Below are positions 24,772 through 34,468 of a stretch of DNA of 64,000 nt, in pieces. The stretch covers positions 1,922,001 through 1,986,000 of the forward strand of contig NZ_JBDFLX010000001.1 of the NCBI RefSeq assembly GCF_047237965.1. Reading direction: 5' to 3'. Position 1 is the first letter of the stretch; each line of letters begins with the position of its first letter. A program made the translations under genes and the position numbers. Source of the stretch: Noviherbaspirillum_A sp047237965. GTDB taxonomy: Bacteria > Pseudomonadota > Gammaproteobacteria > Burkholderiales > Burkholderiaceae_D. The notes under the pieces were generated by a model. The model did not search any database. It was not told where the DNA came from and worked only from the letters and a program-made list of their open reading frames with translations.

Positions 24772-26766
24772 TCAGGCCAGCACCATCTTCACTGCGTCCG
24801 CCACCTTTTCCGGGGTGAAGCCGAAGTGCTTGAACAGCACGCCGGCCGGGGCGGATTCGCCAAATGTGTCAATTCCGATAACAGCGCCTTCGAGGCCGAC
24901 ATACTTGTACCAGAAGTCGGACACGCCGGCTTCGACAGCAACACGAGGTATGCCTTTGGTCAACACGCTGGCCTTGTAGGAAGCGTCCTGGCGGTCGAAC
25001 ACGTCGGTGCAGGGCATGGAGACCACGCGCACCGCGATGCCCTGCTGGGCCAGCGCGTCGGCGGCCTTGATCGCCAGCTCGACCTCGGAGCCGGTGGCGA
25101 TGATGATGGCCTTGGCGTCCGGCGCGTCGCGCAGCACGTAGCCGCCGCGGGCGATGTCGGCGATCTGGGCTTCATTGCGCGGCATGAACGGCAGGTTCTG
25201 GCGCGAGAAGATCAGGGTCGACGGGCCGTTCTTGCGGCGCACCGACTCGGCCCATGCCACCGCCGATTCCACGGTGTCGCACGGACGCCAGTTGTCCAGG
25301 TTGGGGATCAGGCGCAGGCTGGAGATATGCTCGACCGACTGGTGGGTCGGACCGTCTTCGCCCAGGCCGATGGAGTCGTGGGTGAAGACGAACAGCGTGC
25401 GGATCTTCATCAGCGCGGCCATGCGCAATGCATTGCGGCTGTAGTCGGAGAAGGTCAGGAAGGTTGCGCCGAACGGGATGAAGCCGCCATGCAGCGTGAT
25501 GCCGTTCATGATCGCGCTCATGCCGAACTCGCGCACGCCATAGTTGATATGGTTGCCCGGCTGGTTGTAGCGCACTGGCACCGATTCCTTCCAGTTGGTC
25601 AGGTTCGAGCCGGTCAGGTCGGCCGAGCCGCCCAGGAATTCCGGCAGCACCTGCGCCAGCGCCTGGATCGCGTTCTGGCTGGCCTTGCGGGTGGCGATGG
25701 TTTCCTGCTTCTCGACGCAGCTGGCGATGTAATTGCGCACGGTGTCGTCGAAGCCGGCCGGCAGTTCGCCCTTCATGCGGCGCTGCAGTTCGGCCGCTTC
25801 CTGCGGATACTTTTCCTGGTACAGGCCCAACAGGTTGTTCCAGTCGCCCTCGACGCGGGCGCCGCTTTCGCGCGCATCCCAGTCGGCATACACATCGGCC
25901 GGGATGTCGAACGGCTGGTCGGACCAGCCCAGCGCTTCGCGGGTCAGCGCGATTTCCTTGTCGCCCAGCGCGGCGCCGTGCACCTTGTCGCTGCCCTGCA
26001 GCGTCGGCGCGCCCTTGCCGATCACGGTACGGCAGCAGATCAGGGTCGGCTTGCCGGCGTCGCGCGCCTGGCGGATCGCCGCGTCGACCGCGTCCACGTC
26101 ATGGCCGTCGACGGCGCGGATCACGTTCCAGCCATAGGCTTCGAAGCGCTTCGGCGTGTCGTCGGTGAACCAGCCTTCCACCTTGCCGTCGATCGAGATG
26201 CCGTTGTCGTCATACAGCACCACCAGCTTGGACAGGCCCAGGGTGCCGGCCAGCGAGCAGGCTTCGTGGGAAATGCCTTCCATCAGGCAGCCGTCGCCGG
26301 CGAACACATAGGTGTGGTGGTCGATGATGTCGAGGCCCGGGCGGTTGAAATGCGCCGCCAGCAGCTTCTCGGCCAGCGCCATGCCGACCGCATTGGTGAT
26401 GCCCTGGCCCAGCGGGCCGGTGCTGGTTTCCACGCCCGGCGTGATCTCGTATTCCGGATGGCCCGGCGTCTTCGAATGCAGCTGGCGGAAGTTGCGGATC
26501 TCGTCCATCGACAGTTCATGGCCGGTCAGGTGCAGCAGCGCATACAGCAGCATCGAGCCGTGGCCGTTGGAAAGCACGAAACGGTCGCGGTTGATCCAGC
26601 GCGGATTGGCCGGATTGTGGCGATAGTGCCGCGCCCACAATGCAACGGCGATCTCGGCCATGCCCATCGGCATGCCGGGATGGCCGGAGTTGGCTTTTTG
26701 AACGGCATCCATTGCCAGCGCACGAATTGCATTGGCCATTCTGTTGGTGGAAGGGGTGGAAGTCAT
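24772..26766 (-). CDS. tkt: Transketolase
   Basis: A 664-residue thiamine-diphosphate enzyme that moves two-carbon units between sugar phosphates in the pentose phosphate and Calvin-type pathways. Present are MANAIRALAMDAVQKANSGHPG, VLSNGHGSMLLYALLHL, the ThDP motif VFAGDGCLMEG...YDDNGISIDG, and THDSIGLGEDGPTHQSVEH. I chose ATG 26766 (MTSTPSTNRMANAI); the ribosome site is weak, and ATG 26811 would add 15 residues. The gene is transcribed together with or just before gapA. Confidence 0.96.
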   Translation of the reverse strand: MTSTPSTNRMANAIRALAMDAVQKANSGHPGMPMGMAEIAVALWARHYRHNPANPRWINRDRFVLSNGHGSMLLYALLHLTGHELSMDEIRNFRQLHSKTPGHPEYEITPGVETSTGPLGQGITNAVGMALAEKLLAAHFNRPGLDIIDHHTYVFAGDGCLMEGISHEACSLAGTLGLSKLVVLYDDNGISIDGKVEGWFTDDTPKRFEAYGWNVIRAVDGHDVDAVDAAIRQARDAGKPTLICCRTVIGKGAPTLQGSDKVHGAALGDKEIALTREALGWSDQPFDIPADVYADWDARESGARVEGDWNNLLGLYQEKYPQEAAELQRRMKGELPAGFDDTVRNYIASCVEKQETIATRKASQNAIQALAQVLPEFLGGSADLTGSNLTNWKESVPVRYNQPGNHINYGVREFGMSAIMNGITLHGGFIPFGATFLTFSDYSRNALRMAALMKIRTLFVFTHDSIGLGEDGPTHQSVEHISSLRLIPNLDNWRPCDTVESAVAWAESVRRKNGPSTLIFSRQNLPFMPRNEAQIADIARGGYVLRDAPDAKAIIIATGSEVELAIKAADALAQQGIAVRVVSMPCTDVFDRQDASYKASVLTKGIPRVAVEAGVSDFWYKYVGLEGAVIGIDTFGESAPAGVLFKHFGFTPEKVADAVKMVLA

Positions 26767-26839
26767 GATGGATTCGGGTAGTGGACGAGGCGCGGAGGCG
26801 GTTTGGGACATGAATGCAGGCATTGCTGCAAAGCCGCAC

Positions 26840-26845
26840 ATTCTA
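26840..26845 (-). promoter_or_regulatory. -10 box upstream of tkt
   Basis: TAGAAT on the minus strand, about 75 bases before the tkt start; no clear -35. Divergent rsmE is about 160 bases away. Confidence 0.4.
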
Positions 26846-27003
26846 GCAGACTGGCGGGCGTTGATCGTAGTTCCCGGCTATTACCAGCAAGACAAGCACC
26901 GATGCCGCAGAATGCCGAACCGGGCGGCGCAGGCGGCCGACCGGCTTGATGACAGGACACCCGGCCTGGCCTAAAATCAGCCGCCCACCCTAACGGATCG
27001 ACC

Positions 27004-27729
27004 ATGCCCCGCTTCTACTTCCCCGATGCCCTGGCCGAAGGCGCCATCGTCGCCCTGCCCGATCATGTCGCGCATCATCTGCACGTGCTGCGGCTGGCCC
27101 CGGGCGACCGGATCATCCTGTTCAACGGCCAGGGCGGCGAATACCACGCCACGCTGGAAAACCTGGACCGCAAGCGGGCGCAGGCTGAAATCAAGCTGTT
27201 TTCGCCGCAGGAAGCGGAATTGCCCTACGCGGTGACCCTGGCCCAGGCGTTGCCCGAGGGCAGCAAGATGGACTGGATCATCGAAAAGGCGGTGGAACTG
27301 GGCGCCACCGCGCTGCAGCCGCTGGCCGCGCAGCGCTGCGTGGTGCGCCTATCCGCCGACCGCGCAGCAAAGAAAACGGCGCACTGGCAGGGCATCATCA
27401 CCGCCGCCGCCGAGCAGTGCGGCCGCAACCGGCTGCCGCACCTGGCCGAGGTCGGCGACTTCGGCGCCTGGATCAGCCAGCACGACCTGCACAAGCGCAT
27501 CCTGCTGTCGCCGCGCGCTGAACAGTCGCTGTCGGACTGGGCGCGCCATCATCCGCCGCAGGCGGTGACGCTGATGGTCGGCCCGGAAGGCGGCTTTTCC
27601 GACGCAGAGGAAAAGGCCGCGCTCGACCATGGCGCGCTGGCGCTGGGCATGGGGCCGCGGGTGCTGCGCACCGAGACCGCTGGCCTTGCCGCGCTGGCGG
27701 CGCTGAACGCGGTCTGGGGCGCGATGTGA
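27004..27729 (+). CDS. rsmE: 16S rRNA (uracil-1498-N3)-methyltransferase
   Basis: A 241-residue SPOUT methyltransferase that methylates U1498 of 16S rRNA in the 30S subunit. The N-terminal PUA-like part (MPRFYFPDAL, HHLHVLRLAPGD) and the C-terminal knot with TLMVGPEGGFSDAE and LGMGPRVLRTETAGLAAL are typical. It diverges from tkt and is followed after 13 bases by mtfA on the same strand. Confidence 0.95.
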   Translation: MPRFYFPDALAEGAIVALPDHVAHHLHVLRLAPGDRIILFNGQGGEYHATLENLDRKRAQAEIKLFSPQEAELPYAVTLAQALPEGSKMDWIIEKAVELGATALQPLAAQRCVVRLSADRAAKKTAHWQGIITAAAEQCGRNRLPHLAEVGDFGAWISQHDLHKRILLSPRAEQSLSDWARHHPPQAVTLMVGPEGGFSDAEEKAALDHGALALGMGPRVLRTETAGLAALAALNAVWGAM

Positions 27730-27742
27730 GGCGGCAGCGATC

Positions 27743-28573
27743 GTGAAACTCCTCAACCGCCTGTTCCGCCGCGCCGCGCCCGACATCGATGAATCGCAAT
27801 GGCGGCAGGCGGTGCAGGGCATGCCCTTCCTGCACCGCCTCGACGCCGGCGAACTGGCGCGCCTGAAATCCCTGGCGGCCCGCTTCCTTGATACACACGC
27901 CGTCAGCGGCGCCGGCGGCTTTGCGGTCGGCAATGACGTGGCGCTGTGCATCGCCGCCCAGGCCTGCCTGCCGGTGCTCAACCTGACGCTGGACCTCTAC
28001 GACGACATGGCCGGCGTGATCGTCTATCCCGCCGCCTTCGTGGTGCGCCACAGCGAGGTCGACGAAGCCGGCGTGGTGCATGAATGGGAAGCGGCCATGG
28101 CCGGCGAAGCGCTGGATGCCGGGGGCGCGGTGGTGCTGTCGTGGGAAGACGCGCAGGAAGACCATCTCTGGGACGACGGCGGCAACCTGGTCATCCATGA
28201 ATTTGTGCACAAGATCGACATGGGCAGCGGCGGCGCCAACGGCTGCCCGCCGTTCCTGGCGGCGTTTCATGCCGGCATCGACCCGGCGCGCTGGAAAGCC
28301 GTATTCTCCGCCACCTATGACGACTTCTGCGAACGGGTAGACGCGCTGGAACGCCAGCTGCCGCCCGATTTCGACGACGACAACGAGCACCACCTCGACC
28401 GGTACGCCGAACTCGCCCAGGCGCTGCCGATGGACCCCTACGGCGCCGAGGCGCCGGCGGAATTCTTCGCGGTTGCGTCGGAGGCATTTTTCGCCAGACC
28501 CGCCCCGCTGCGCGCCACTTACCCGCAAGTCTTTGAATTGCTTGAAAATTATTACCTTCAGCGCGTTCGTTGA
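27743..28573 (+). CDS. mtfA: MtfA-type M90 zinc metallopeptidase
   Basis: A 276-residue cytoplasmic zinc peptidase of the M90/MtfA (DUF980) family; in E. coli MtfA binds the glucose repressor Mlc and has aminopeptidase activity. The zinc motif is H152-E153-F-V-H156 in VIHEFVHKIDMGSG; downstream MDPYGAEAPAEFFAVASEAFF supplies the third ligand region. The start is GTG at 27743, 13 bases after rsmE, probably co-transcribed. Family identity is firm; whether an Mlc partner exists here is not visible. Confidence 0.92.
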   Translation: MKLLNRLFRRAAPDIDESQWRQAVQGMPFLHRLDAGELARLKSLAARFLDTHAVSGAGGFAVGNDVALCIAAQACLPVLNLTLDLYDDMAGVIVYPAAFVVRHSEVDEAGVVHEWEAAMAGEALDAGGAVVLSWEDAQEDHLWDDGGNLVIHEFVHKIDMGSGGANGCPPFLAAFHAGIDPARWKAVFSATYDDFCERVDALERQLPPDFDDDNEHHLDRYAELAQALPMDPYGAEAPAEFFAVASEAFFARPAPLRATYPQVFELLENYYLQRVR

Positions 28574-28619
28574 ACGGCGTTGTCCCGGCGCCTGATACGG
28601 AAAGGCAAAGGTTTGCCCG

Positions 28620-28625
28620 TATAAT
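28620..28625 (+). promoter_or_regulatory. -10 box upstream of ribF
   Basis: TATAAT (CCCGTATAATCC) 39 bases before the ribF start; no -35 at ideal spacing. It would drive ribF and the ileS string. Confidence 0.5.
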
Positions 28626-28664
28626 CCAAGGTTTTTCGACCGACTCCCGACCCGGCTTCTCCCA

Positions 28665-29642
28665 ATGAAGGTATTTCGCGGACTTCCCAATGCCGAATCG
28701 CGCGCGCCCTGTGCGCTCACCATCGGCAACTTCGACGGCGTGCATCGCGGCCATCAGGCCCTGCTGGCGCGACTGCGCGAAGCGGCGGACCTGCGCAACC
28801 TGGAAACCGCGGTCATGACGTTCGAACCGCATCCACGGGAATATTTCGCCCAGCGCGCCGGCGACCTGTCCAGGGCGCCGACCCGCATCGCCAGCCTGCG
28901 CGACAAGCTGCAGTCGCTGGCCAATGCCGGCGTCGACCGGGTCATCGTCGAACACTTCAATGCGCATTTCGCGGCGCTGTCGCCGGATGAATTCGTCAGC
29001 CGCGTGCTGGTCGAAGGCCTGCACGTGAAATGGCTCATCGTCGGCGAAGACTTCTGCTACGGCGCGCGCCGCGCCGGCAACATGGCCACGCTGATGGAAG
29101 CCGGCCGCCGCCATGGCTTCGAGGTCGAGGCGCTGCCGACGGTGAACAATGATGGCAGCCGCATCTCCTCTTCCGCCATCCGCGCCGCGCTGGCCGCCGC
29201 CGACTTCGACCATGCGCGCCAGTTGCTCGGCCACGGCTACACCGTCTCCGGCCACGTGATCCACGGCCAGAAACTGGGCCGCACCCTGGGCTTTCCGACG
29301 CTGAACCTGCGCATCGCCCATCGCCGCCCCGCCCTGTCCGGCATCTTCGTGGTGCAGGTGCACGGCCTGGCGCCGCAGCCGCTGCCGGCCGTGGCCAGCC
29401 TGGGCGTGCGCCCGACGGTGGACGACAGCGGCCGGGTGCTGCTGGAAACCCATCTGTTCGACTACAAGGAGCAGTGCTACGGCAAGCTGATCCGGGTCGA
29501 ATTCCTGGCCAAGCTGCGCGACGAAGAAAAATACGACGGCCTGGCGGCGCTGACCGCCGCCATCCGCAACGACGAGGAACAGGCCCGCGCCTGGTTCCGC
29601 CAGCACAATAGCGGCGCCGTGTCCGCCACCGACCGAATTTGA
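28665..29642 (+). CDS. ribF: Bifunctional riboflavin kinase / FAD synthetase
   Basis: A 325-residue enzyme making FMN from riboflavin and FAD from FMN. The N-terminal FAD synthetase domain has TIGNFDGVHRGHQALL and RISSSAIRAALAA; the C-terminal kinase domain has GYTVSGHVIHGQKLGRTLGF PTLNLRI and LETHLFDYKEQCYG. It sits 90 bases before ileS, the conserved ribF-ileS-lspA order of proteobacteria. Confidence 0.95.
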   Translation: MKVFRGLPNAESRAPCALTIGNFDGVHRGHQALLARLREAADLRNLETAVMTFEPHPREYFAQRAGDLSRAPTRIASLRDKLQSLANAGVDRVIVEHFNAHFAALSPDEFVSRVLVEGLHVKWLIVGEDFCYGARRAGNMATLMEAGRRHGFEVEALPTVNNDGSRISSSAIRAALAAADFDHARQLLGHGYTVSGHVIHGQKLGRTLGFPTLNLRIAHRRPALSGIFVVQVHGLAPQPLPAVASLGVRPTVDDSGRVLLETHLFDYKEQCYGKLIRVEFLAKLRDEEKYDGLAALTAAIRNDEEQARAWFRQHNSGAVSATDRI

Positions 29643-29671
29643 CGCTGCCCAAGAGCGCCGCATCCGATTGC

Positions 29672-29696
29672 GCCCGGCGGATTTCTTTCGCCGGGC
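29672..29696 (+). repeat. Small hairpin between ribF and ileS
   Basis: GCCCGGCG (29672-29679) and CGCCGGGC (29689-29696) can form an 8-base-pair stem with a 9-base loop 37 bases before ileS. No T-run; it may be a processing or attenuation-like structure, or chance. Confidence 0.3.
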
Positions 29697-29732
29697 ATAC
29701 CGACAAGTCACCGATTCCAGCAAAGCCATTTC

Positions 29733-32606
29733 ATGTCAGACAACAAGCCCAGCAAACCAGCCAGCAAGCCGCAAAGCCGTTACCCGGTCAACATGCCCGA
29801 GACGCCCTTCCCGATGCGCGGCGACCTCGCCAAGCGCGAACCCCAGTGGGTCAAGCAGTGGCAGGAGCGCAAGGTCTACCAGAAGATCCGGGAAGCATCG
29901 GCGCAGCGCGAGAAGTTCATCCTGCATGACGGCCCGCCGTACGCCAATGGCGACATCCACATCGGCCACGCGGTCAACAAGATCCTGAAGGACATGATCG
30001 TCAAGTCGCGCCAGCTGGCCGGCTTCGACGCGCAGTACGTGCCGGGCTGGGACTGCCACGGCATGCCGATCGAGATCCAGATCGAGAAGCAGTACGGCAA
30101 GGGTTTGCCGACGGCAGAAGTGCTGGCCAAGTCGCGCGCCTATGCGGCCGAGCAGATCGAGCGCCAGAAGAAGGACTTCATCCGCCTGGGCGTCTTGGGC
30201 GAATGGGACAACCCTTACAAGACCATGAACTTCAGCAATGAGGCCGACGAGATCCGCGCGCTCGGCGCCATCCTGGAAAAGGGCTATGTGTACCGTGGCC
30301 TGAAGCCGGTGAACTGGTGCTTCGACTGCGGCTCGGCGCTGGCCGAGGCGGAAGTCGAATACCAGGACAAGCGCGACCCGGCCATCGATGTCGGCTTCGC
30401 CTTCGCCCAGCACGACCGCCTCGCCACCGCCTTCAACCTGTCCGCCCTGCCGACCGACAAGGGCTATGCGGTGATCTGGACCACCACGCCCTGGACCATC
30501 CCGGCCAACCAGGCGCTGAACGTGCATCCGGAATTGAGCTACGCGCTGGTGCAGACCGAGCGCAACGGCGAACCGCTGCTGCTGCTGCTGGCCGCCGAAC
30601 TGGTCGACGACTGCCTGGCCCGCTATGGACTGTCCGGCCGCGTGATCGCCACCTGCGCCGGCGCGGCGCTGTCGGGCATCGCCTTCCGCCATCCGCTGGC
30701 CACGGCAGACGCCGGCTACGACCGGCTCTCGCCCATCTATCTCGGCGACTATGTGACCCTGGACGCCGGCACCGGCATCGTCCACTCCTCGCCGGCTTAC
30801 GGCGTCGACGACTTCCTGTCCTGCAAGGCGCATGGCATGAAGGACGATGACATCATCAACCCGGTGATGGGCGACGGCCGCTACGCCTCCTGGCTGCCGC
30901 TGTTTGGCGGCATGACGATCTGGGAAGCCTCCAAGCCGATCTGCGGCGCGCTGGAAGCGGCCGGCTCGCTGTTCAAGCTGGTGATGTTCGACCACAGCTA
31001 CATGCACTGCTGGCGCCACAAGACGCCCATCATCTATCGCGCCACCTCGCAATGGTTCGCCGGCATGGACGTGGCGCCCAAGGCAGGTGGTGAAACCCTG
31101 CGCGAGGCCGCGCTGCGCGGCATCGAGGAAACCGCCTTCTTCCCGAGCTGGGGCAAGGCCCGCCTGCACGGCATGATAGCCAACCGGCCCGACTGGACCT
31201 TGTCGCGCCAGCGCCAGTGGGGCGTGCCGATGGCCTTCTTCGTCCACAAGGAAAGCGGCCAGCTGCATCCGCGCACGCCCGAGCTGCTGGAAGCGGTGGC
31301 CAAACTGGTCGAGCAGCAAGGCATCGAAGCCTGGCATGCGCTCGATCCGCGCGAGCTGCTGGGCGACGAAGCCGACATGTACGTGAAGAACCGCGACACG
31401 CTCGACGTCTGGTTCGACTCCGGCACCACCCACCAGACCGTGCTGCGCGGCTCGCACCGCCAGCAACTGGACTTCCCGGCCGACCTTTATCTCGAAGGCT
31501 CGGACCAGCACCGCGGCTGGTTCCACTCCTCTCTGCTGACCTCCTCCATGCTCAATGGCCGCGCGCCCTACAAGGCGCTGCTGACCCATGGCTTCGTGGT
31601 CGACGGCGAAGGCAAGAAAATGTCCAAGTCCAAGGGCAACGTGGTGGCGCCGCAAAAGGTGTCGGACTCGCTGGGCGCGGAAATCCTGCGCCTGTGGGTG
31701 GCCGCCACCGACTACTCGGGCGAACTGTCTATCTCCGACGAGATCCTGAAACGCGTGGTGGAAAGCTATCGCCGCATCCGTAACACGCTGCGCTTCCTCC
31801 TGGCCAACACCGCCGACTTCAACCCGGCCGAGCACGCGGTGCCGGTGGCCGACATGCTGGAAGTGGACCGCTATGCGATCGCCCGCATGCAGCAGCTGCA
31901 GGACGAGATCCTGGCCCATTTGCAGGCGTATGAATTCCACCCGGTGACCGGCAAGCTGCAGATGTACTGCTCGGAAGACCTGGGCGGCTTCTATCTCGAC
32001 ATCCTGAAGGACCGGCTCTATACCGCCGGCGCAGACTCGACGATCCGCCGCTCGGCGCAGACCGCGATCTGGCACATCACCCACGCGCTGCTGCGGCTGA
32101 TGGCGCCCATCCTGTCCTTCACCGCCGAGGAAGCCTGGTCCTACTTCGCCGGCGAGGAGGCCTATGCCGCCAGCGGCGAGACCATCTTCACCCAGACCTT
32201 TCACCTGCTGCCGCACGTGGAAGACGGCGCCGCGCTGCTGGACAAGTACAGCCGCATCCGCGAAGTGCGGGCCGAAGTCACCAAGGAACTGGAAGAGGTG
32301 CGGGTATCCGGCGCGATCGGCTCCTCGCTGCAGGCCGAAGTCGAAATCACCGCCGACGAAGAGCGCCAGGCCTTGCTGGAAAGCCTGGGCGACGATCTGA
32401 AGTTCGTGCTGATCACCTCTGCCGCCCGGGTCAGCCCGGCTGCCGACGGCCAGAACGGCGTCAAGGTCACGCCGTCGGATGCGGAAAAGTGCGAGCGCTG
32501 CTGGCACTACCGCAAGGATGTCAATGCAGACGCCCGCTATCCCGGCATCTGCGGACGCTGCGTCTCCAATCTGTACGGTCCAGGCGAAGCGCGCCGCTGC
32601 GCCTAG
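29733..32606 (+). CDS. ileS: Isoleucyl-tRNA synthetase
   Basis: A 957-residue class I aminoacyl-tRNA synthetase charging tRNA-Ile with editing of valine. It has the HIGH-type motif PPYANGDIHIGHAVNK, the editing domain (VIWTTTPWTIPANQALN), KKMSKSKGN near residue 627, and a C-terminal zinc site with paired cysteines (CERCWHYRKDV and CGRCVSNLYG). This is the bacterial type 1 (IleS1) form, which is sensitive to mupirocin in other species. lspA follows after 85 bases. Confidence 0.97.
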   Translation: MSDNKPSKPASKPQSRYPVNMPETPFPMRGDLAKREPQWVKQWQERKVYQKIREASAQREKFILHDGPPYANGDIHIGHAVNKILKDMIVKSRQLAGFDAQYVPGWDCHGMPIEIQIEKQYGKGLPTAEVLAKSRAYAAEQIERQKKDFIRLGVLGEWDNPYKTMNFSNEADEIRALGAILEKGYVYRGLKPVNWCFDCGSALAEAEVEYQDKRDPAIDVGFAFAQHDRLATAFNLSALPTDKGYAVIWTTTPWTIPANQALNVHPELSYALVQTERNGEPLLLLLAAELVDDCLARYGLSGRVIATCAGAALSGIAFRHPLATADAGYDRLSPIYLGDYVTLDAGTGIVHSSPAYGVDDFLSCKAHGMKDDDIINPVMGDGRYASWLPLFGGMTIWEASKPICGALEAAGSLFKLVMFDHSYMHCWRHKTPIIYRATSQWFAGMDVAPKAGGETLREAALRGIEETAFFPSWGKARLHGMIANRPDWTLSRQRQWGVPMAFFVHKESGQLHPRTPELLEAVAKLVEQQGIEAWHALDPRELLGDEADMYVKNRDTLDVWFDSGTTHQTVLRGSHRQQLDFPADLYLEGSDQHRGWFHSSLLTSSMLNGRAPYKALLTHGFVVDGEGKKMSKSKGNVVAPQKVSDSLGAEILRLWVAATDYSGELSISDEILKRVVESYRRIRNTLRFLLANTADFNPAEHAVPVADMLEVDRYAIARMQQLQDEILAHLQAYEFHPVTGKLQMYCSEDLGGFYLDILKDRLYTAGADSTIRRSAQTAIWHITHALLRLMAPILSFTAEEAWSYFAGEEAYAASGETIFTQTFHLLPHVEDGAALLDKYSRIREVRAEVTKELEEVRVSGAIGSSLQAEVEITADEERQALLESLGDDLKFVLITSAARVSPAADGQNGVKVTPSDAEKCERCWHYRKDVNADARYPGICGRCVSNLYGPGEARRCA

Positions 32607-32637
32607 ACCGCGACACCCAGCACCGGCATCCGACAAC

Positions 32638-32662
32638 GCGGGCGGCGCAATGCGCCGCCCGC
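32638..32662 (+). repeat. 12-bp inverted repeat after ileS
   Basis: GCGGGCGGCGCA (32638-32649) and its exact complement (32651-32662) flank one A. Located between ileS and lspA; no T-run, so probably not a complete stop for transcription. Confidence 0.5.
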
Positions 32663-32691
32663 CTCTCCAACCGCACCGATAGCGACCTTCC

Positions 32692-33198
32692 ATGGCCACC
32701 ATCAAGAAAACCGTTTTCGCCCCCAAACCCGCCGCCGGCATCACGCCATGGCTGTGCATCGCCGCGCTGGTGGTGCTGGTCGACCAGCTGACCAAGATCA
32801 TGATCACCCAGATGTTCAGCTACGGCCAGAGCAAGCCCGTGACCTCCTTCTTCAACCTGGTGCTGGCCTATAACAAGGGCGCCGCCTTCAGTTTCCTGGC
32901 CGCCGAGGGCGGCTGGCAGCGCTACCTGTTCTCCGGCATCGCGATTGCCGCCGCCGCCTTCATCATCTACCTGTTGAAGCGCCATGCCGGCCAACGCCTG
33001 TTCTGCTGGGCACTGGCGCTGGTGCTGGGCGGCGCGGTCGGCAACCTGATCGACCGCATCGTCTACGGCCATGTGATCGACTTCCTCGATGTGCATGTCG
33101 CCGGCTGGCACTGGCCCGCGTTCAACATTGCAGACAGCGCAATATGCATAGGCGCGGCGATGTTTATCATTGACGAACTGCGCCGCGTCAACCGCTAG
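32692..33198 (+). CDS. lspA: Lipoprotein signal peptidase II
   Basis: A 168-residue membrane aspartyl protease that removes the signal peptide of prolipoproteins after Lgt action. Four membrane helices and the catalytic motifs NLIDRIVYGHVIDFLDVH and AFNIADSAICIG, each with its aspartate, are visible. It follows ileS on the same strand and coaBC comes 25 bases later. Confidence 0.96.
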   Translation: MATIKKTVFAPKPAAGITPWLCIAALVVLVDQLTKIMITQMFSYGQSKPVTSFFNLVLAYNKGAAFSFLAAEGGWQRYLFSGIAIAAAAFIIYLLKRHAGQRLFCWALALVLGGAVGNLIDRIVYGHVIDFLDVHVAGWHWPAFNIADSAICIGAAMFIIDELRRVNR

Positions 33199-33223
33199 GC
33201 ACTGTCCCGCACGGAGCATGTTC

Positions 33224-34420
33224 ATGGAACTCGACGGCAAGAAAATCGTTCTCGGCCTGACCGGCGGCATCGCCTGCTACAAGTCCGCCGAATTGACCCG
33301 CGCCCTGGTCAAGGCCGGCGCCTCGGTACAGGTGGCAATGACCCAGGCCGCCACCCAGTTCATCACGCCGGTGACGATGCAGGCGGTGTCCGGCAAGCCG
33401 GTCTTCTTCGACCAGTGGGACGCGCGCATTCCCAACAACATGGCCCACATCGACCTGACCCGCGACGCCGACGCCATCGTGATCGCGCCCTGCTCGACCG
33501 ACTTCATGTTCAAGCTCGCGCATGGCGCCTGCGACGACCTGCTTTCCACGCTGTGCATCGCCCGCCCGGCCAGCGTGCCGCTGCTGGTGGCGCCGGCGAT
33601 GAATGTCGAGATGTGGCAGAACCCGGCCACCCGCCGCAATGCCGCGCAGTTGAAGGCCGACGGCATCTCCGTGCTCGGCCCGGCCGCCGGCGAACAGGCC
33701 TGCGGCGAAGTCGGCATGGGCCGCATGCTGGAGCCGGAACAGCTGCTGGAAGAGATCATCGCGTCCTTCATTCCCAAGGCGATGGCCGGCAAGCGGGTGC
33801 TGATCACCGCCGGCCCGACCTTCGAGCCGATCGACCCGGTGCGCGGCATCACCAACCTGTCCTCGGGCAAGATGGGCTACGCCATCGCCCGCGCCGCCCG
33901 CGAAGCCGGCGCCGAAGTGCTGCTGGTGTCCGGGCCTACCGGCCTGCCCGCGCCCTACGGCGTCAGGCGCATCGACGTGCTGACCGCGCAGCAGATGCAT
34001 GACGCCGTGATGGCGCAGGTGCCCGGCCAGGATGTGTTCATTGCCGTGGCCGCGGTGGCCGACTGGCGCGTGGCCAATGCCAGCGCGCAGAAGCTGAAAA
34101 AAGACAGCAGCGGCGCCATGCCGGCGCTGGTGTTCGAGCAGAATCCCGACATCCTTGCCTCGGTTGCCGCTTTGGCAAATAAGCCGTATTGTGTCGGCTT
34201 CGCCGCCGAATCAGACAATCTGCTGGAGTACGGCCGCGCCAAGCGCGAGAGGAAAGGCATTCCGCTCCTGGTCGGCAATATCGGTCCCAGCACTTTCGGC
34301 AGCGACCGCAATGAACTGGTGCTGTTCGACCAGCACGGACACACCGCAATGCCCGCGGCAGACAAGCTGCATCTCGCACGACAGTTAATCAGTGAAATCG
34401 CCAGTCGACTGCGCGCCTGA
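33224..34420 (+). CDS. coaBC: Phosphopantothenoylcysteine decarboxylase / synthetase
   Basis: A 398-residue bifunctional enzyme of coenzyme A synthesis. The N-terminal flavoprotein CoaC domain has LGLTGGIACYKSAEL, NNMAHIDLTRDAD, APAMNVEMW and CGEVGMGRMLEP; the C-terminal CoaB domain starts VLITAGPTFEPIDPVRGITN and SSGKMGYAIA. ATG 33224 follows ACGGAGCATG with GGAG at 7 bases; the ATG at 33218 is two codons earlier and less well placed. Confidence 0.96.
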   Translation: MELDGKKIVLGLTGGIACYKSAELTRALVKAGASVQVAMTQAATQFITPVTMQAVSGKPVFFDQWDARIPNNMAHIDLTRDADAIVIAPCSTDFMFKLAHGACDDLLSTLCIARPASVPLLVAPAMNVEMWQNPATRRNAAQLKADGISVLGPAAGEQACGEVGMGRMLEPEQLLEEIIASFIPKAMAGKRVLITAGPTFEPIDPVRGITNLSSGKMGYAIARAAREAGAEVLLVSGPTGLPAPYGVRRIDVLTAQQMHDAVMAQVPGQDVFIAVAAVADWRVANASAQKLKKDSSGAMPALVFEQNPDILASVAALANKPYCVGFAAESDNLLEYGRAKRERKGIPLLVGNIGPSTFGSDRNELVLFDQHGHTAMPAADKLHLARQLISEIASRLRA

Positions 34421-34468
34421 ACCGGCGCATCATGCAGCGGGCTGCCGGTTTCCCCATCACCGAAAGCC

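Noticed and set aside
28605..28664. FMN riboswitch ahead of ribF
   Set aside because: The 90-base space is too short and lacks the conserved RFN-element core.
29736..32807. Minus-strand frame of over 1000 residues opposite ileS
   Set aside because: Typical antisense frame of a high-GC synthetase gene; composition is low-complexity and ileS is complete.
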